Shown one piece after another: positions 13,401-22,800 of a stretch of DNA of 64,000 nt. The DNA comes from Athripsodes cinereus (lineage: Eukaryota > Arthropoda > Insecta > Trichoptera > Leptoceridae), in contig OX388327.1 of NCBI GenBank assembly GCA_947579605.1, positions 2,653,122 to 2,717,121 on the forward strand. The letters are read 5' to 3'. Position numbers and translations under genes: made by a program. The number at the start of each line of letters is the position of its first letter. Within the stretch, counting starts at the first letter, position 1. Under the pieces are notes generated by a model. The model searched no databases. It was not told the DNA's origin and worked only from the letters and a program-made list of their open reading frames with translations.

Positions 13401-16400
13401 TAATACAAGAAATACAACATATCGACATTAAAAATTGCAAGCTCATATCGCTAGATGTAAAAAATCTCTTCACCAACATACCAGTGCAAGAAAGTTTACA
13501 ATGTATAAAAAACACATTACAAGAGAAACAAATAGATCCAATAATAGCAGGAGAGATATATGATATAATAGAATTATGCACAACATCAAATTATTTCCAA
13601 CACAACCATACAATATACAGCCAACGCGAAGGTTTACCTATGGGACTACCTTTATCAAACTTACTTTCAGACATATTCATGGACAAAATCGAACAAAAAC
13701 TACTCAACACCCCACTAGCCAAACAACAAATTGTATATTATAAAAGATATGTAGACGACATACTCATAGCCTTCAGAGGATCCCAAAGACAAACTAAACA
13801 ACTTTTAAAACTAGCAAACGAACTACACAAGAACATTGAATTCACTATGGAAACCGAAGAAAACAATAGTATAAATTTCCTCGACATTACTATCACTAGA
13901 ATCAATGATAAACACGAATTTAAAATATATAGGAAACCCACATACTGCGACACAACAATACATGCAAAATCACAACACCCATGGATACACAAACTAGCAG
14001 CTTATAACAGTATGATACACAGACTTGTTAACATACCCATGACAAATGATAACTACCTTAATGAACTTACCACAATAACAACAATAGCAGAACACAATGG
14101 TTACAATAAACAAATTATACACCAACTACACAAAAAACACACACATAAGAAAATAATTGGACAGATATATCCTATCATACAAGAAACAGACCCACACAAA
14201 TATAGAACGATAGATTACCACGGAAAAATATCAGAAAAAATAGCAAAAGAACTAAATAAAAATAACATTACAACAGCATTTAAAACACGTAACAACATAG
14301 GAACATTAATTAAAAACACCAAGGACAAAACTAACACACAGGAAAAAAGTGGAATATATAGACTAAATTGTGACCAATGTAATAGTATTTATATAGGACA
14401 AACAGGACGCAGCATTGAAGATAGATTCAAAGAACACAAATCGAATTGGAAAAATAACCACCTAGACAAATCACAATTTGCTAAACACCTAATTCAACAC
14501 AAACATAAAATAGCAGACACCAACACACCCACACTATTACACACAGAAAGAAAAGGAATCAGATTAAACATTTTAGAACAAATAGAAATTAATAAAAATA
14601 TTAACAACCACCACTCAACACTTATTAATGAACAGACAAACATTTATAACTCACCTATATTGGACATTTTCAAATATAAACAAATAGACAACTCACAAAA
14701 ATAACTCATAGTCACCCTACAAACAACTTACAAAAATAACTCATAGTCACCCTTCAAACAAACACCAACAAAACAATACTGAGAACTGGGTTTTTTCCCC
14801 CCAACCATCAACACACAAGACTCACCTACAAGACAAAGCACTTTAGTATGATTATGGCATTGCAGCCGAAACATATGTAACATTAATTAAAATATTTTTT
14901 GTAAAACAAATAAATTGTAAGTAATTTATAAAATTAAAAAAAAAAAAAAAAAAAAATCCAAGGAGGTTTGTATCTTTCTCCCTTTCAGAATGTTCCGGAA
15001 ATGAGTTAGGCAAGTGTCATTAAATAGCAAATATTTCAAAGCAAAAATCGTGTATTGTACCTAAGTATAATTTTGTAGTCTGTCTTATATTTATACATGT
15101 AAAAGGTTTGCGCCGTATACAACACTGTAAATAAATAAATAAAATAAACAGAAAATGTTTGTTTGGTTTTTGTTGGACTAATGACAACATTATTAGTAAT
15201 AAGACTTTGGCATATTTTTTTAATAATTACCTATTATACATTTCAGAAAACAGTACAATTCGTATGTGTGGGATGGCCGACTATGATTGCTTCACTGAAG
15301 TCAAAGGTTTGTAACGAAATTTAAATTATCTTATATTTAAATAAATTGTTATAATAGAAGTAATTACTCTCAAGCTGGGACAGATTTATTCCTAGGCTAC
15401 CAAATTTTGATCTCGATTAGATTAAGAAGTTTTGTTAAACATTATTTTCATAGATTTCGATTAGAAGATGGACTCCAGTCAGTGATATGTTATACCTAGA
15501 TTTGCAATATGAATCTCAAACATGTACCATCAATAAAAAAATTTGCGGACCTTGGTGCCGCAATTTTTAGTTTGAAAAAAAGCGACACACATATAAATAA
15601 ATTGTTTGTAGATAACAAGAGATAGACAATATGAGAATAGGGATTACTACAGACGTCAAAGGCCGGTAGAAAGAGATGAATATATACATAAGAAAAGAGA
15701 TGAATATATATTACTCAGGTATTGTACGTCGACGGGTGGGTACACATTTTTAGAGAATATTTGTATGACATTGCGAATCTAGTTGTAACATATCACTGAC
15801 TCCAGTACACTGAGAAAAATACTAACGAAATTTCACAACGAATCATTGGTACGTACTATCAGATTAGGGCCAGAGATAGTACAAACGATTCATTAGGACG
15901 AATCTAAAATATTAAATTTTCGCAAATAAATTGTTTGTAAATTTACCAATGACTTAGATTCGTACTAATGAATCGTTTGTACTATCTCTGGTCCTAATCT
16001 GATAGTACGTACCAATGATTCGTTGTGAAATTTCGTTAGTATTTTTCTCAGTGTAGATTGAAATAAATCAGTCAAAAGAATCTACTTCCTACCTATGTTC
16101 TCCATGGGAATGTTAAATGATGTTAATAGGTTTGTTCATACTGGGACTACAAAACACTGACCAATTTTATAATCTCTTTATTCTCTTTATAAATTACCTA
16201 TCAAAGGAATAGAAGGTTGTAATCTCGAAGATCTTATTCTATATAATAAGACAATGTCAGTTATCGACTATTGGAGTGAAAAGAATAAGGCTAGACAAAG
16301 AGTCTGGGTCTCTTCGTTTTACCTCTATTGTTTTAGGGCATTTCTCTATAATTAAATGTATTTTGATCAATGTAGAGCAATGAATGATAAATTTAATTAT

Positions 16401-17313
16401 TTAATGTTTTTTTTTCAGTTGCCATCGAGGACATGTTTGATGCTGATGAGAAAGAAGCCTTGAAAAAGATAAATTGTGACGAATGCTATCCAGGATGTTA
16501 CGAATTAGGGTACACACACGAAGTGTCCTTATCTGCTTTGTCAGATAAATATGATATCAAGGAGGAGATGCTGGGAGGACAAACACTCAAATATTTCAAG
16601 TACGATATGAATTTATTTCACAGTACAAACATGATACATCTTATAGAAAAGTTTTTTTTTAGCAATTAACCTTTTTATCGATGTAATTTTTACAATAATT
16701 AACCGTTGTATGAGGTCCTATATGTAAATTTAACACATGAAACTACCATATAAGATTTAGAAAAGGCAATGTCACCTTATTTAGTTGTGCCCCAGACGGG
16801 ACTTGAACTTACATTCCTACCTTGTCGCGAGTGCTTCGTCCAATTACATAAGCTACCAGGTGACTTGCCAAAGGCTCCAATATACTCTCTTATAAACCAC
16901 AATCTCTGTGATTGCCTAGCATAAAATCAGTAATTGTTGTATTTTTCTAGAAAAAACATGGCTATTGTTCATGTGTACTATATCGAGAAGACATTTTCAA
17001 GATACACTAAAGGAGAAATATATGGTTTTACAGAATTTTTGTGTAAGTATTTCTAATATTTTAATAAGTTATATGTACGAATTATGTAAATTGAAACAAG
17101 TGTTTCTTTCTACTGTGTGTGTGTACAATATCTTTTATCTGTTTTTTGTTTCTTTTTTCAGCCAATACAGGTGGCATTCTAGGTCTTTTTATGGGATTCA
17201 GCTTTCTGAGTTTTGTGGAGATTCTCTATTTCTTATCCTTAAGAATTGTCTGTTCGTTCTGGAGGGACGCGTTCAAAAAGAAGGAGGACAAAGTGTTTCC
17301 ATTCTCACAGTGA
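4451..17313 (+). CDS. Pickpocket-family DEG/ENaC sodium channel subunit, 13 exons
   Basis: Exons: 4451-4821, 5125-5331, 5717-5837, 6401-6549, 7143-7255, 7364-7417, 8112-8200, 10786-10970, 12628-12713, 15247-15306, 16419-16599, 16951-17042, 17162-17313. All junctions are GT-AG and keep phase, giving 619 aa, a usual length for the family. A cytoplasmic N terminus with the conserved His-Gly (H109-G110) precedes TM1 (about 125-146) and FPAITVC (170-176). The Cys-rich ectodomain includes GICCTFN and the RKCYF block. TM2 has GLFMGFS, whose G-F-S (581-583) is the family selectivity filter. The family forms amiloride-sensitive Na+ channels of sensory neurons and epithelia. The start is the first in-frame ATG; a 5' exon or the ATG at 4457 is possible. 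Which pickpocket paralogue this is cannot be told. Confidence 0.9.
4880..4985 (+). mobile_element. SINE scraps in ppk intron 1
   Basis: GCGGGTCCTGTAAAA matches the head of SINE family S. GGTAGCCTGGAGGTACAG and AAGGGGTCCGT match the head of the tRNA-derived SINE V (copies at 28600, 34490 and 41118). Both are partial. Confidence 0.4.
6056..6142. repeat. Perfect-stem inverted repeat in ppk intron 3
   Basis: Arms of about 35 bp (CGCTATCAAAGTGAAAC and its complement at the far end) surround a short loop. It resembles a minimal foldback element. Related AGTGAAACAAA arms occur at 27598-27660. Confidence 0.6.
6613..6936. mobile_element. hAT-like MITE in ppk intron 4
   Basis: The ends are inverted: TAGGGATGGCGAATCT on the left and TTCGCCATCCCTG on the right, a terminal pattern common in non-autonomous hAT elements. 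The inside is AT-rich without an open frame. No clean 8-bp target duplication was found. Confidence 0.6.
6980..7105 (+). repeat. Dispersed ~120-bp repeat, unclassified
   Basis: It shares order and spacing with 2325-2450 (CTGCGCTCC / GTGCTCC, AAGCATTGA / AAGCGTTGA) and with the reverse complement at 46750-46860. It ends 38 bp before ppk exon 5. Confidence 0.45.
7840..8062 (+). mobile_element. SINE family S in ppk intron 6
   Basis: A diverged but nearly complete copy: TTCCGTAAGTAG, CACCCATCCTGAATGTCTTAA, and the end GGGAAATGCCGTGATGGTATAG. It lies 50 bp upstream of exon 7. Confidence 0.7.
8270..8612. mobile_element. Two LINE fragments in ppk intron 7
   Basis: On the plus strand 8295-8345 encodes LWSWLGNVLRMPNDSWP, a C-terminal LINE motif. 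From about 8365 to 8605 the minus strand matches RTE-like family A (compare 11150-11675), degenerate and without its tail. Confidence 0.6.
8663..10170. mobile_element. piggyBac-like non-autonomous element with TTAA target duplication
   Basis: The left end reads TTAA-CCCAGACAGTCC (TTAA at 8659-8662) and the right end, reverse complemented, reads TTAA-CCCAGATAAGCC (TTAA at 10171-10174). TTAA duplication and CCC-starting termini are piggyBac hallmarks. AAACGTAC recurs near both ends and internally (about 8811, 9793, 10145). No transposase frame is visible; the inside holds a LINE fragment in reverse. The matching empty site sits at 10275-10424. Confidence 0.75.
9090..9500 (-). mobile_element. 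LINE reverse transcriptase C-terminal fragment, family D
   Basis: The minus strand encodes LQAAEMRFLRGVAEVSLRD and LQWLGYVLHMPED, the conserved end of a non-LTR reverse transcriptase. An in-frame stop lies just upstream, so it is dead. It is nested inside the piggyBac-like element. Confidence 0.65.
10275..10424. repeat. Second unit of a ~150-bp tandem duplication, with the intact empty TTAA site
   Basis: Unit 1 is split by the piggyBac-like element into 8615-8662 and 10171-10274. Unit 2 (10275-10424) reads straight through the target as GAAGATGTTTAAAGTC. The flanks match over the whole unit apart from a few substitutions. Confidence 0.8.
10425..10690 (-). other. Unrecognised open stretch upstream of ppk exon 8
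   Basis: A minus-strand frame of 115 codons (10327-10674) runs from here into tandem unit 2. Its sequence is basic (KTRNGFMKNI at the repeat end) and matches nothing I recognise. It may be the remnant of the element whose end was tandemly duplicated. No splice sites or flanking exons support a gene. Confidence 0.25.
11069..11114. repeat. Short hairpin in ppk intron 8
   Basis: CATCGTCTCTACCATTAAT is followed after 8 bases by its perfect complement, a 19-bp stem. Confidence 0.7.
11150..11675 (-). mobile_element. RTE-like LINE, family A, 5'-truncated 3' end
   Basis: The minus strand encodes [27 protein letters not shown] and [16 protein letters not shown], then a CCCCACTTGGGATGCGGCGTGA-like end and a (GATA)n tail at 11150. 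A frameshift near 11390 breaks the frame. The motif series is typical of the C terminus of RTE-like reverse transcriptases; clade assignment is tentative. Confidence 0.75.
11930..12612 (+). mobile_element. LINE 3' UTR with hairpin and AAAT-type tail
   Basis: A T-rich, gene-free stretch ends in CATGTAAAAGGCTTTGCCATG and an A-rich tail. Six further tails in the window share this GTAAAAGGC-loop-GCC signature. The tail stops about 15 bp before ppk exon 9. Confidence 0.5.
12975..14957 (+). mobile_element. Penelope-like element: reverse transcriptase plus GIY-YIG endonuclease
   Basis: An open frame at 13139-14704 (521 codons) carries YGQLKIHKPG and RPVVSF (palm entry), GLPMGLPLSNLLSDIF, the catalytic YVDD (about 13749) and KPTYCDTTIHA. 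After a linker comes the GIY-YIG nuclease: GIYRLNCDQC-SIYIGQTGR with DRFKEH (14350-14440). This order defines Penelope-like elements. The frame stays open upstream to about 13000, but the usual N-terminal region is missing, so it is 5'-truncated. A ~40-bp tandem repeat (14690-14755) follows the stop, and a run of about 20 A ends it. It sits in ppk intron 9, same orientation. Confidence 0.9.
15097..15148 (+). mobile_element. LINE tail with GTAAAAGG hairpin
   Basis: ACATGTAAAAGGTTTGCGCC then (AAAT)n. Same tail signature as at 12558 and 46449. Confidence 0.55.
15806..16055. mobile_element. MITE with ~100-bp terminal inverted repeats
   Basis: It begins TACACTGAGAAAAATACT and ends with the near-exact complement. 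The arms run about 100 bp each around a 45-bp AT-rich centre. The outermost TA on both sides fits a TA target duplication, as in Tc1/mariner-type MITEs. No coding capacity. It lies in ppk intron 10. Confidence 0.85.
16740..16866 (-). mobile_element. tRNA-derived SINE, family T2
   Basis: The minus strand has a tRNA-like head (GTCACCTGGTAGCTTATG) and a B-box-like AAGTTCAAGTCCCGTCTGG. A second copy lies at 45183-45300. It sits in ppk intron 11. Confidence 0.55.
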
Positions 17314-17338
17314 AGAGATTTTTTTTTTAAATTATATC

Positions 17339-17356
17339 AATAAAAAGAAAAATAAA
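17339..17356 (+). terminator. Poly(A) signals of the ppk gene
   Basis: Two AATAAA hexamers, at 17339-17344 and 17351-17356, follow the TGA by 26 and 38 bp. The 3' UTR would be very short. Confidence 0.6.
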
Positions 17357-17717
17357 ACATTAAACCTGTGAAGAGTCTCTGGCAAAGACTAGGTTTCTCA
17401 AACTTTGCTACCGGTTTTAGAGAACTTTGTAAAAGACAGGTATTCGTAAAACTTCACAAATACAAGACATATAACATCTACAATTCAACAACCATATAGT
17501 TATGCCATGGATTTAGATTGTCTTTATTTTTTTTTATTTGCTTGGAGAGAATAACTTGTGTGTTTATTACATGCAGTTAGTTAACCTAGTGGCCACTCCA
17601 CTTATGCAAGATGTCACGAGGGTATAGATAGGTAGGTGATATTTTTTTAATGGACATATTAAAATAATAATAAACTTTATTTCACAATAATAAATTATAT
17701 TGTGCAATTGGCTAGTT

Positions 17718-17862
17718 CAGGGGTCGGCAACCTGCGGCTCTTTAGTTCCATACGCACATACATATTTGTTGGCAAGAACAGATTTTGTGGCTCTTTAAAA
17801 ACTTTGAAATTTTGTAAATTGTATTCTTTGACTCATCCAACTCAAAAGGTTGCCAACACCTG
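17718..17862. mobile_element. 145-bp hAT MITE with 8-bp target duplication
   Basis: Termini CAGGGGTCGGCAACCT and the complement of CAGGTGTTGGCAACCT. The flanks are GGCTAGTT (17710-17717) and GACTAGTT (17863-17870), a 7-of-8 target duplication. Joined across the element, the host sequence is a LINE 3' end like that at 21393-21590. Confidence 0.85.
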
Positions 17863-18180
17863 GACTAGTTTATTGCGAAAGTGATATCTTCCAACTTACT
17901 GAACAAAGATATCTATAAAAAAATCCATGCTTCTTTGGCAGCGTGCACACAGCTTGATGAAAAAATCAATCTTCAGTTATTCTGTGATGATTCAGAGCAT
18001 TTTCTGAAGAAATATTTGAAAGAATGCCTTCGTTTCCCGTCCTGAGGAGGATAACAAAGACACTCTGAGATGCTCTGAATTGTCACCGAATGATTGATGT
18101 TTTCATCCAGTTTGTTGGCAAACCAAGGAGTAAGTAATAATAGAGGTAAGAAAGGGTGAGAAAACCCATTCCAAAAAGTT

Positions 18181-18710
18181 TGAGTTACATCTCTGACATG
18201 AAGTTAGCTATAAGAATTGACATTTGCAGCTGACAGACTGTGGCTAACTTCACATTTAATTTATAACTGTTACTTTTCTGTGCGTGGGAGCAAAACTACA
18301 CCATGTTGAATTTTGAAAAACATAGTATTGTAGTCCTTGTTATGCTCTTTTTGATGACATATTCATCTGTCTTGTAAACAAATTATATTTTGAAATATCC
18401 ATAAATAAAAAAATATGTAAAGCAAAACAACGCCATTTTAATTTTCAAAAAAGTGTGAGATTTGATGAATAGCAATCATTCACATTAATTTTCAAGAATA
18501 ATTTTGTGTTAACTGAAATGTGAGAAGCAAATATACTTTAGTTGAAAAAACTTTGACGGCCATACTGAAAAATGGCGTCCATTGAGATAGCATAGCTTCG
18601 CTCTGCATACCTACAGAGTTACATCTCTAACATAAAGTTAACTATATTGACATTTGCAGCTGACAGACTGTGGCTAGCTTCACAGTTGATTTATAACTAT
18701 GAAGTTAGCC
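18181..18710. repeat. ~75-bp direct repeats flanking a TA-type MITE (18279-18610)
   Basis: GAGTTACATCTCTGACAT...CAGACTGTGGCTAACTTC at 18181-18253 recurs at 18616-18695. Between them lies a MITE with ends TGCGTGGGAGCAAAACTAC and the complement of a similar end; its better copy is at 43701-44046. Confidence 0.65.
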
Positions 18711-18984
18711 ACACACATACTGTGAGCAAAAGAAAAGGGATAGCGTCTCTACCTCATTTGCTTTCTGTATTGCAGATTTAAGGTCAGCGGATTTTATTTG
18801 TTTATTGTTCTTACGAAATAAAACAATTTAAATAAAAATTCCTATTTTTTTAATGATGTATTACAAATTACAGATTAAAGTTATAATAATTATCTTAAGA
18901 CTAAACAAACAAAAATTTACACTTGGTATTATACGGAATATCAAAAGAACCAAACATGATAACATCTAGTTAAAATAAAAACCT

Positions 18985-19062
18985 TATCAGATGATGGGTA
19001 GGTCGTACGTAAAGTCTCAAACTTCTAAACTGAAGATTCGTGGTTCGAATCCCACTGCCAAC
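18985..19062 (+). mobile_element. tRNA-like SINE head
   Basis: GTAGGTCGTACGTAAAG resembles an A box and GTGGTTCGAATCCCAC is a good B box. The arms do not form a clean cloverleaf, so a SINE head is more likely than a tRNA gene. Confidence 0.45.
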
Positions 19063-19269
19063 CTAACCCAATTTAATGATACCATAATGGACTAGGCATC
19101 ACGTAATTAAATAAACAATAGCTATTGGTAAGGGATTAAATGGATTGAGACGCGCTTATCTTTTATTTTGGTATCTATTTGATGTGTCAACAAAATGCTT
19201 ATTTTAAATTAGGTATTACGTATAAAAAAAAAACGAGATATATTCACAACAGTATTTTTTTAAAAACGC

Positions 19270-19325
19270 ATCTGGATTTTTTTTTTTACTAACCCAAATA
19301 CAACCTTATACACCTTTCACTTTAG
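19270..19325 (-). mobile_element. Fragment of SINE V
   Basis: AACCCAAATACAACCTTATACACCTTTCAC is the reverse complement of the SINE V 3' part seen whole at 28600-28760. Confidence 0.45.
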
Positions 19326-19814
19326 ATTTTAAGATACTAAAATATTTTAACCTTGTTCAGTAATAAGAAATATGCAACCGTGGACTAATAATTTGAATTG
19401 CCATCCTTTTTATTTTAATATATTTGGATCGTATTTAATTATGATGGCAGGGAGTCCATATTTTATTATAGAGTCTATTTTTATGTCAAACGGTAAGTTA
19501 TTAATGTTCAATGTACAAGTGTATTTGGGTCAACAAACAGAAACCCGGATTTCTTAAATCTTAAATACGGAAGATGATTATATATAACATTGTTACTACT
19601 GACCATGGCAAAAATGCTCCCATACTGTTGCCATACTAAAAATAAGATTGTGAAAGAAATTCTTCATAAATATTAATTCTTATAATCAAATAAATGGTGG
19701 AGTCCGTTAATATATACAAATTGTTGAGAATACCTAAGTGCAATGGGCCTCCAATTAGGGCAGAGGGAAAAGGATGTATTGAGGCTGTCAAAGTATAACT
19801 TTTTCTTCCGCCGT

Positions 19815-22800
19815 TTATTTCTTATTCAGCAACATATTTCTAAAATCAGTGTTGGACAATTTTGTAGTTTTGGAATCACTGTGACTACCGTTGCTTGCGA
19901 CGATCGCGTCCCCTTTCTCTGAAACACTAGGAGGCGTTATCGTCTTTGTAGGGACTGATTTCGGTAACATTTTCTGACTCACCGCACTAGGCACGAATAA
20001 CATTGTTCTGGCGTGCCCTCGTCTGAAAAAAAAACATTATTATTTTTAATACATTTTGTGAAAATTTATGTGTATATGACATCTAGGAGAAAATGTGAGA
20101 AAGTAAGTAGCGATGGAATGAGCATGTGTCCAGAAGACTAGAAGTTCCAGGTAGGAGGACCAAAGGTCTATCTTTAACTCTTGGCTCTAGCCAGCACAGG
20201 TGTCTTTAAGTGGTTACACAATACACACGAAACGATGACATCACCCAGAATGATGCACTAGATAAAACTATGTAGCTAATATTTAAAATCCATCTATATT
20301 CTTATGCTGTGTACTTTATTTATTTATAATTTCATATACGGCACAAGGCCATTAAACATACATAGAAAAATTACAAACAGTTTGATGCAATACAACAACA
20401 ATCTTTTTCAGTCAAAGTCACACACTTTTATCACACACACATTTATAGGGTAGACAGAGAGAAAACAATGTCTAGTTGATTTCTCTTTGTCTACTACTTT
20501 CACTTGCTCCACATTTATGAAGTTTCTCACACACGTGGGCCAATTACTTGCTCAACACCCACGCCGGTATTTAAGAATTTGTTCCATGCGGTCAAACCAT
20601 TCGATTCTCAGACGTCCACGCTTCCTTACATTAGTTCTTTCAGACAAGTAAACATTCATCGCCATTCATTCATCATCCATTCACATCAGACGCCATGAAC
20701 ATTACAACTCATTTACAAGCATCATATTCACAATACTTCTTTCATATGTTAAGTTATACTTCATAGAATAGTTTTACAGAGATTTGTTGCATTTTGATTG
20801 CTAATATTGTTATAGCCTACCTACATACCTTGTATTCTTTTTTTTTGCTGTGTTCTTTGTACCATCATACCTATTATTATTATTCTTTGTATTATATTAT
20901 AAGGTGCTTACTTGATTGATAACATTATTTTGCTGTGTACCTATGCATTGCTGGTGTGTTTGTGTGGGTAGATACTTTTGTTATATGTTTTCACTATCTG
21001 TTGTTTTTTATTGTATTTTTTCTTTTCTATGTAAAAGGCTTATATAGCCGTTCACTGTGTAAATAAATAAATAAAAATAAATAAATAAATATCCCCCTAA
21101 TATCTTCATTTCTAATATTTTAATTTTTTCAACAATTCATCTCAGCGATCTCATTAAATGTTTACTTACGACGTTGATGGAGGCGTGGGCAAGGTGGTTC
21201 CTAATGGTTGCTCTTGTTTCTTGGGCGGAGGTGCACTGAGAGCGACACTGAGAGGTCTGCCCCCTACGTCTAGACCGTCAGTAGCTTGGAGAGCAGACGC
21301 AGCGCTCTTTTCGTCAGTATATTCAATGTATGCTAAACCCTTGGGGTTGCCAGTCCTAAAAATAAACAACAATATTCATTTTATTACCCTATAATAATAA
21401 TAATAATCTTTATTGCACAAAATTAGTATACAAAGAAGAAGAAAAAACATGGTATCATAACAATAGAATACATAATTTTGTGCAATGGGCGAGTTTATTA
21501 CTGAAGCACAATATCTTCCAACTAACCCATTTAACAAAAACAAATAATAATAATAATACATAAACAAATAAGTAAAACAAAATAAAATAATTTAAGATAT
21601 ATAGATAAATATATAAATAAACACATATGTATACCAAAATAAATTTCAACATAAAATAAGCTACTCAAATATGTAATCAAAAGAAACAACATCGGATAAG
21701 CGACTCGACACAGATGTTGAGTAGGGAGGGATGGGATAAAGTGGAAGGGATGGGGTAGGACTACCCATCGTGTTTGGATACACGAAAAAAAAAATTATAG
21801 AAAAATATTGAAAACCTTAGGAACTTTTATATGTAAACACAACAGAAGACTAGCGACCATTAACCTCCTTCTTGAAGGTATAAAAAGAAGAACAAGTGCG
21901 AATTTAAATACTTCATTACATTCTAAGTTTTCCAGTTCACAAAAAAATTGGCCTTATGTTAGAATGGCTACTGTGGAGCACCCGGCAAAGAATTGGTCTG
22001 CCACTCTTTTCCGTAAGTTTTTGGATGTCCTGTAAGAGACGGGTTTTAAAATAAAAATTACGCCTTTAATTCAGCGATGAGGGCTCCCACCCATCCTGAA
22101 TGTCTTAATTTTTTGTCAGCACAGACTTGCATGTTTTTTACACGAGCTGGTCAGCTGGCCGTACCATCACGGCATATCCCTACTTGTGGGATATGCCGTG
22201 GTGGTATAATAGTAGTAATACTAGAAATCCAAATATTATAACTTTCCTTTTTTTACATTCCAAAAAAGTCTATTTAGAAATTTTGAAAATTTTCTAGTTT
22301 ACGTATGGACGGTCGATCACTATTTCCTCTTTACATTTCTAAGAGGAACATTACATAGAAAATTTAATGAAATTGCAATAGATAGAAAATACTCACTTAT
22401 AAGTAACAATCCTTATATCCTTCAGTTCTCCATATTTTTTAAATACTTCATTGAGTTTCTCCTTTGTGCAATGATCGAAGGATATGTTCTTGACAAACAG
22501 TTTATTCCTCTCTATGGATGTGGGATAGACGAAGTGCTTTTTCCTCGTCTCCTTGGTGGGGTTATAACGGGATATGTACATGGGACGGCCCCCCAGGGGG
22601 GTTCTGTCGTGGGATAGGGCTGCATCTCGACTAATCTGTAACATAAAATATATTCAATTTTCAAATAAATATTTACTGTTACATTTTTTTTTAATTTTAT
22701 CTATCTATCTAAACCATCACAGCGTCTTCTAGAACTGGAGTAACCAGTAGACTACCTGCACGTAATAAATGTACAGATCGTCCTCTCTGTGCTAGTATAT

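Noticed and set aside
14340..14450. Free-standing GIY-YIG homing endonuclease
   Set aside because: The nuclease is fused behind a Penelope-type reverse transcriptase in one frame.
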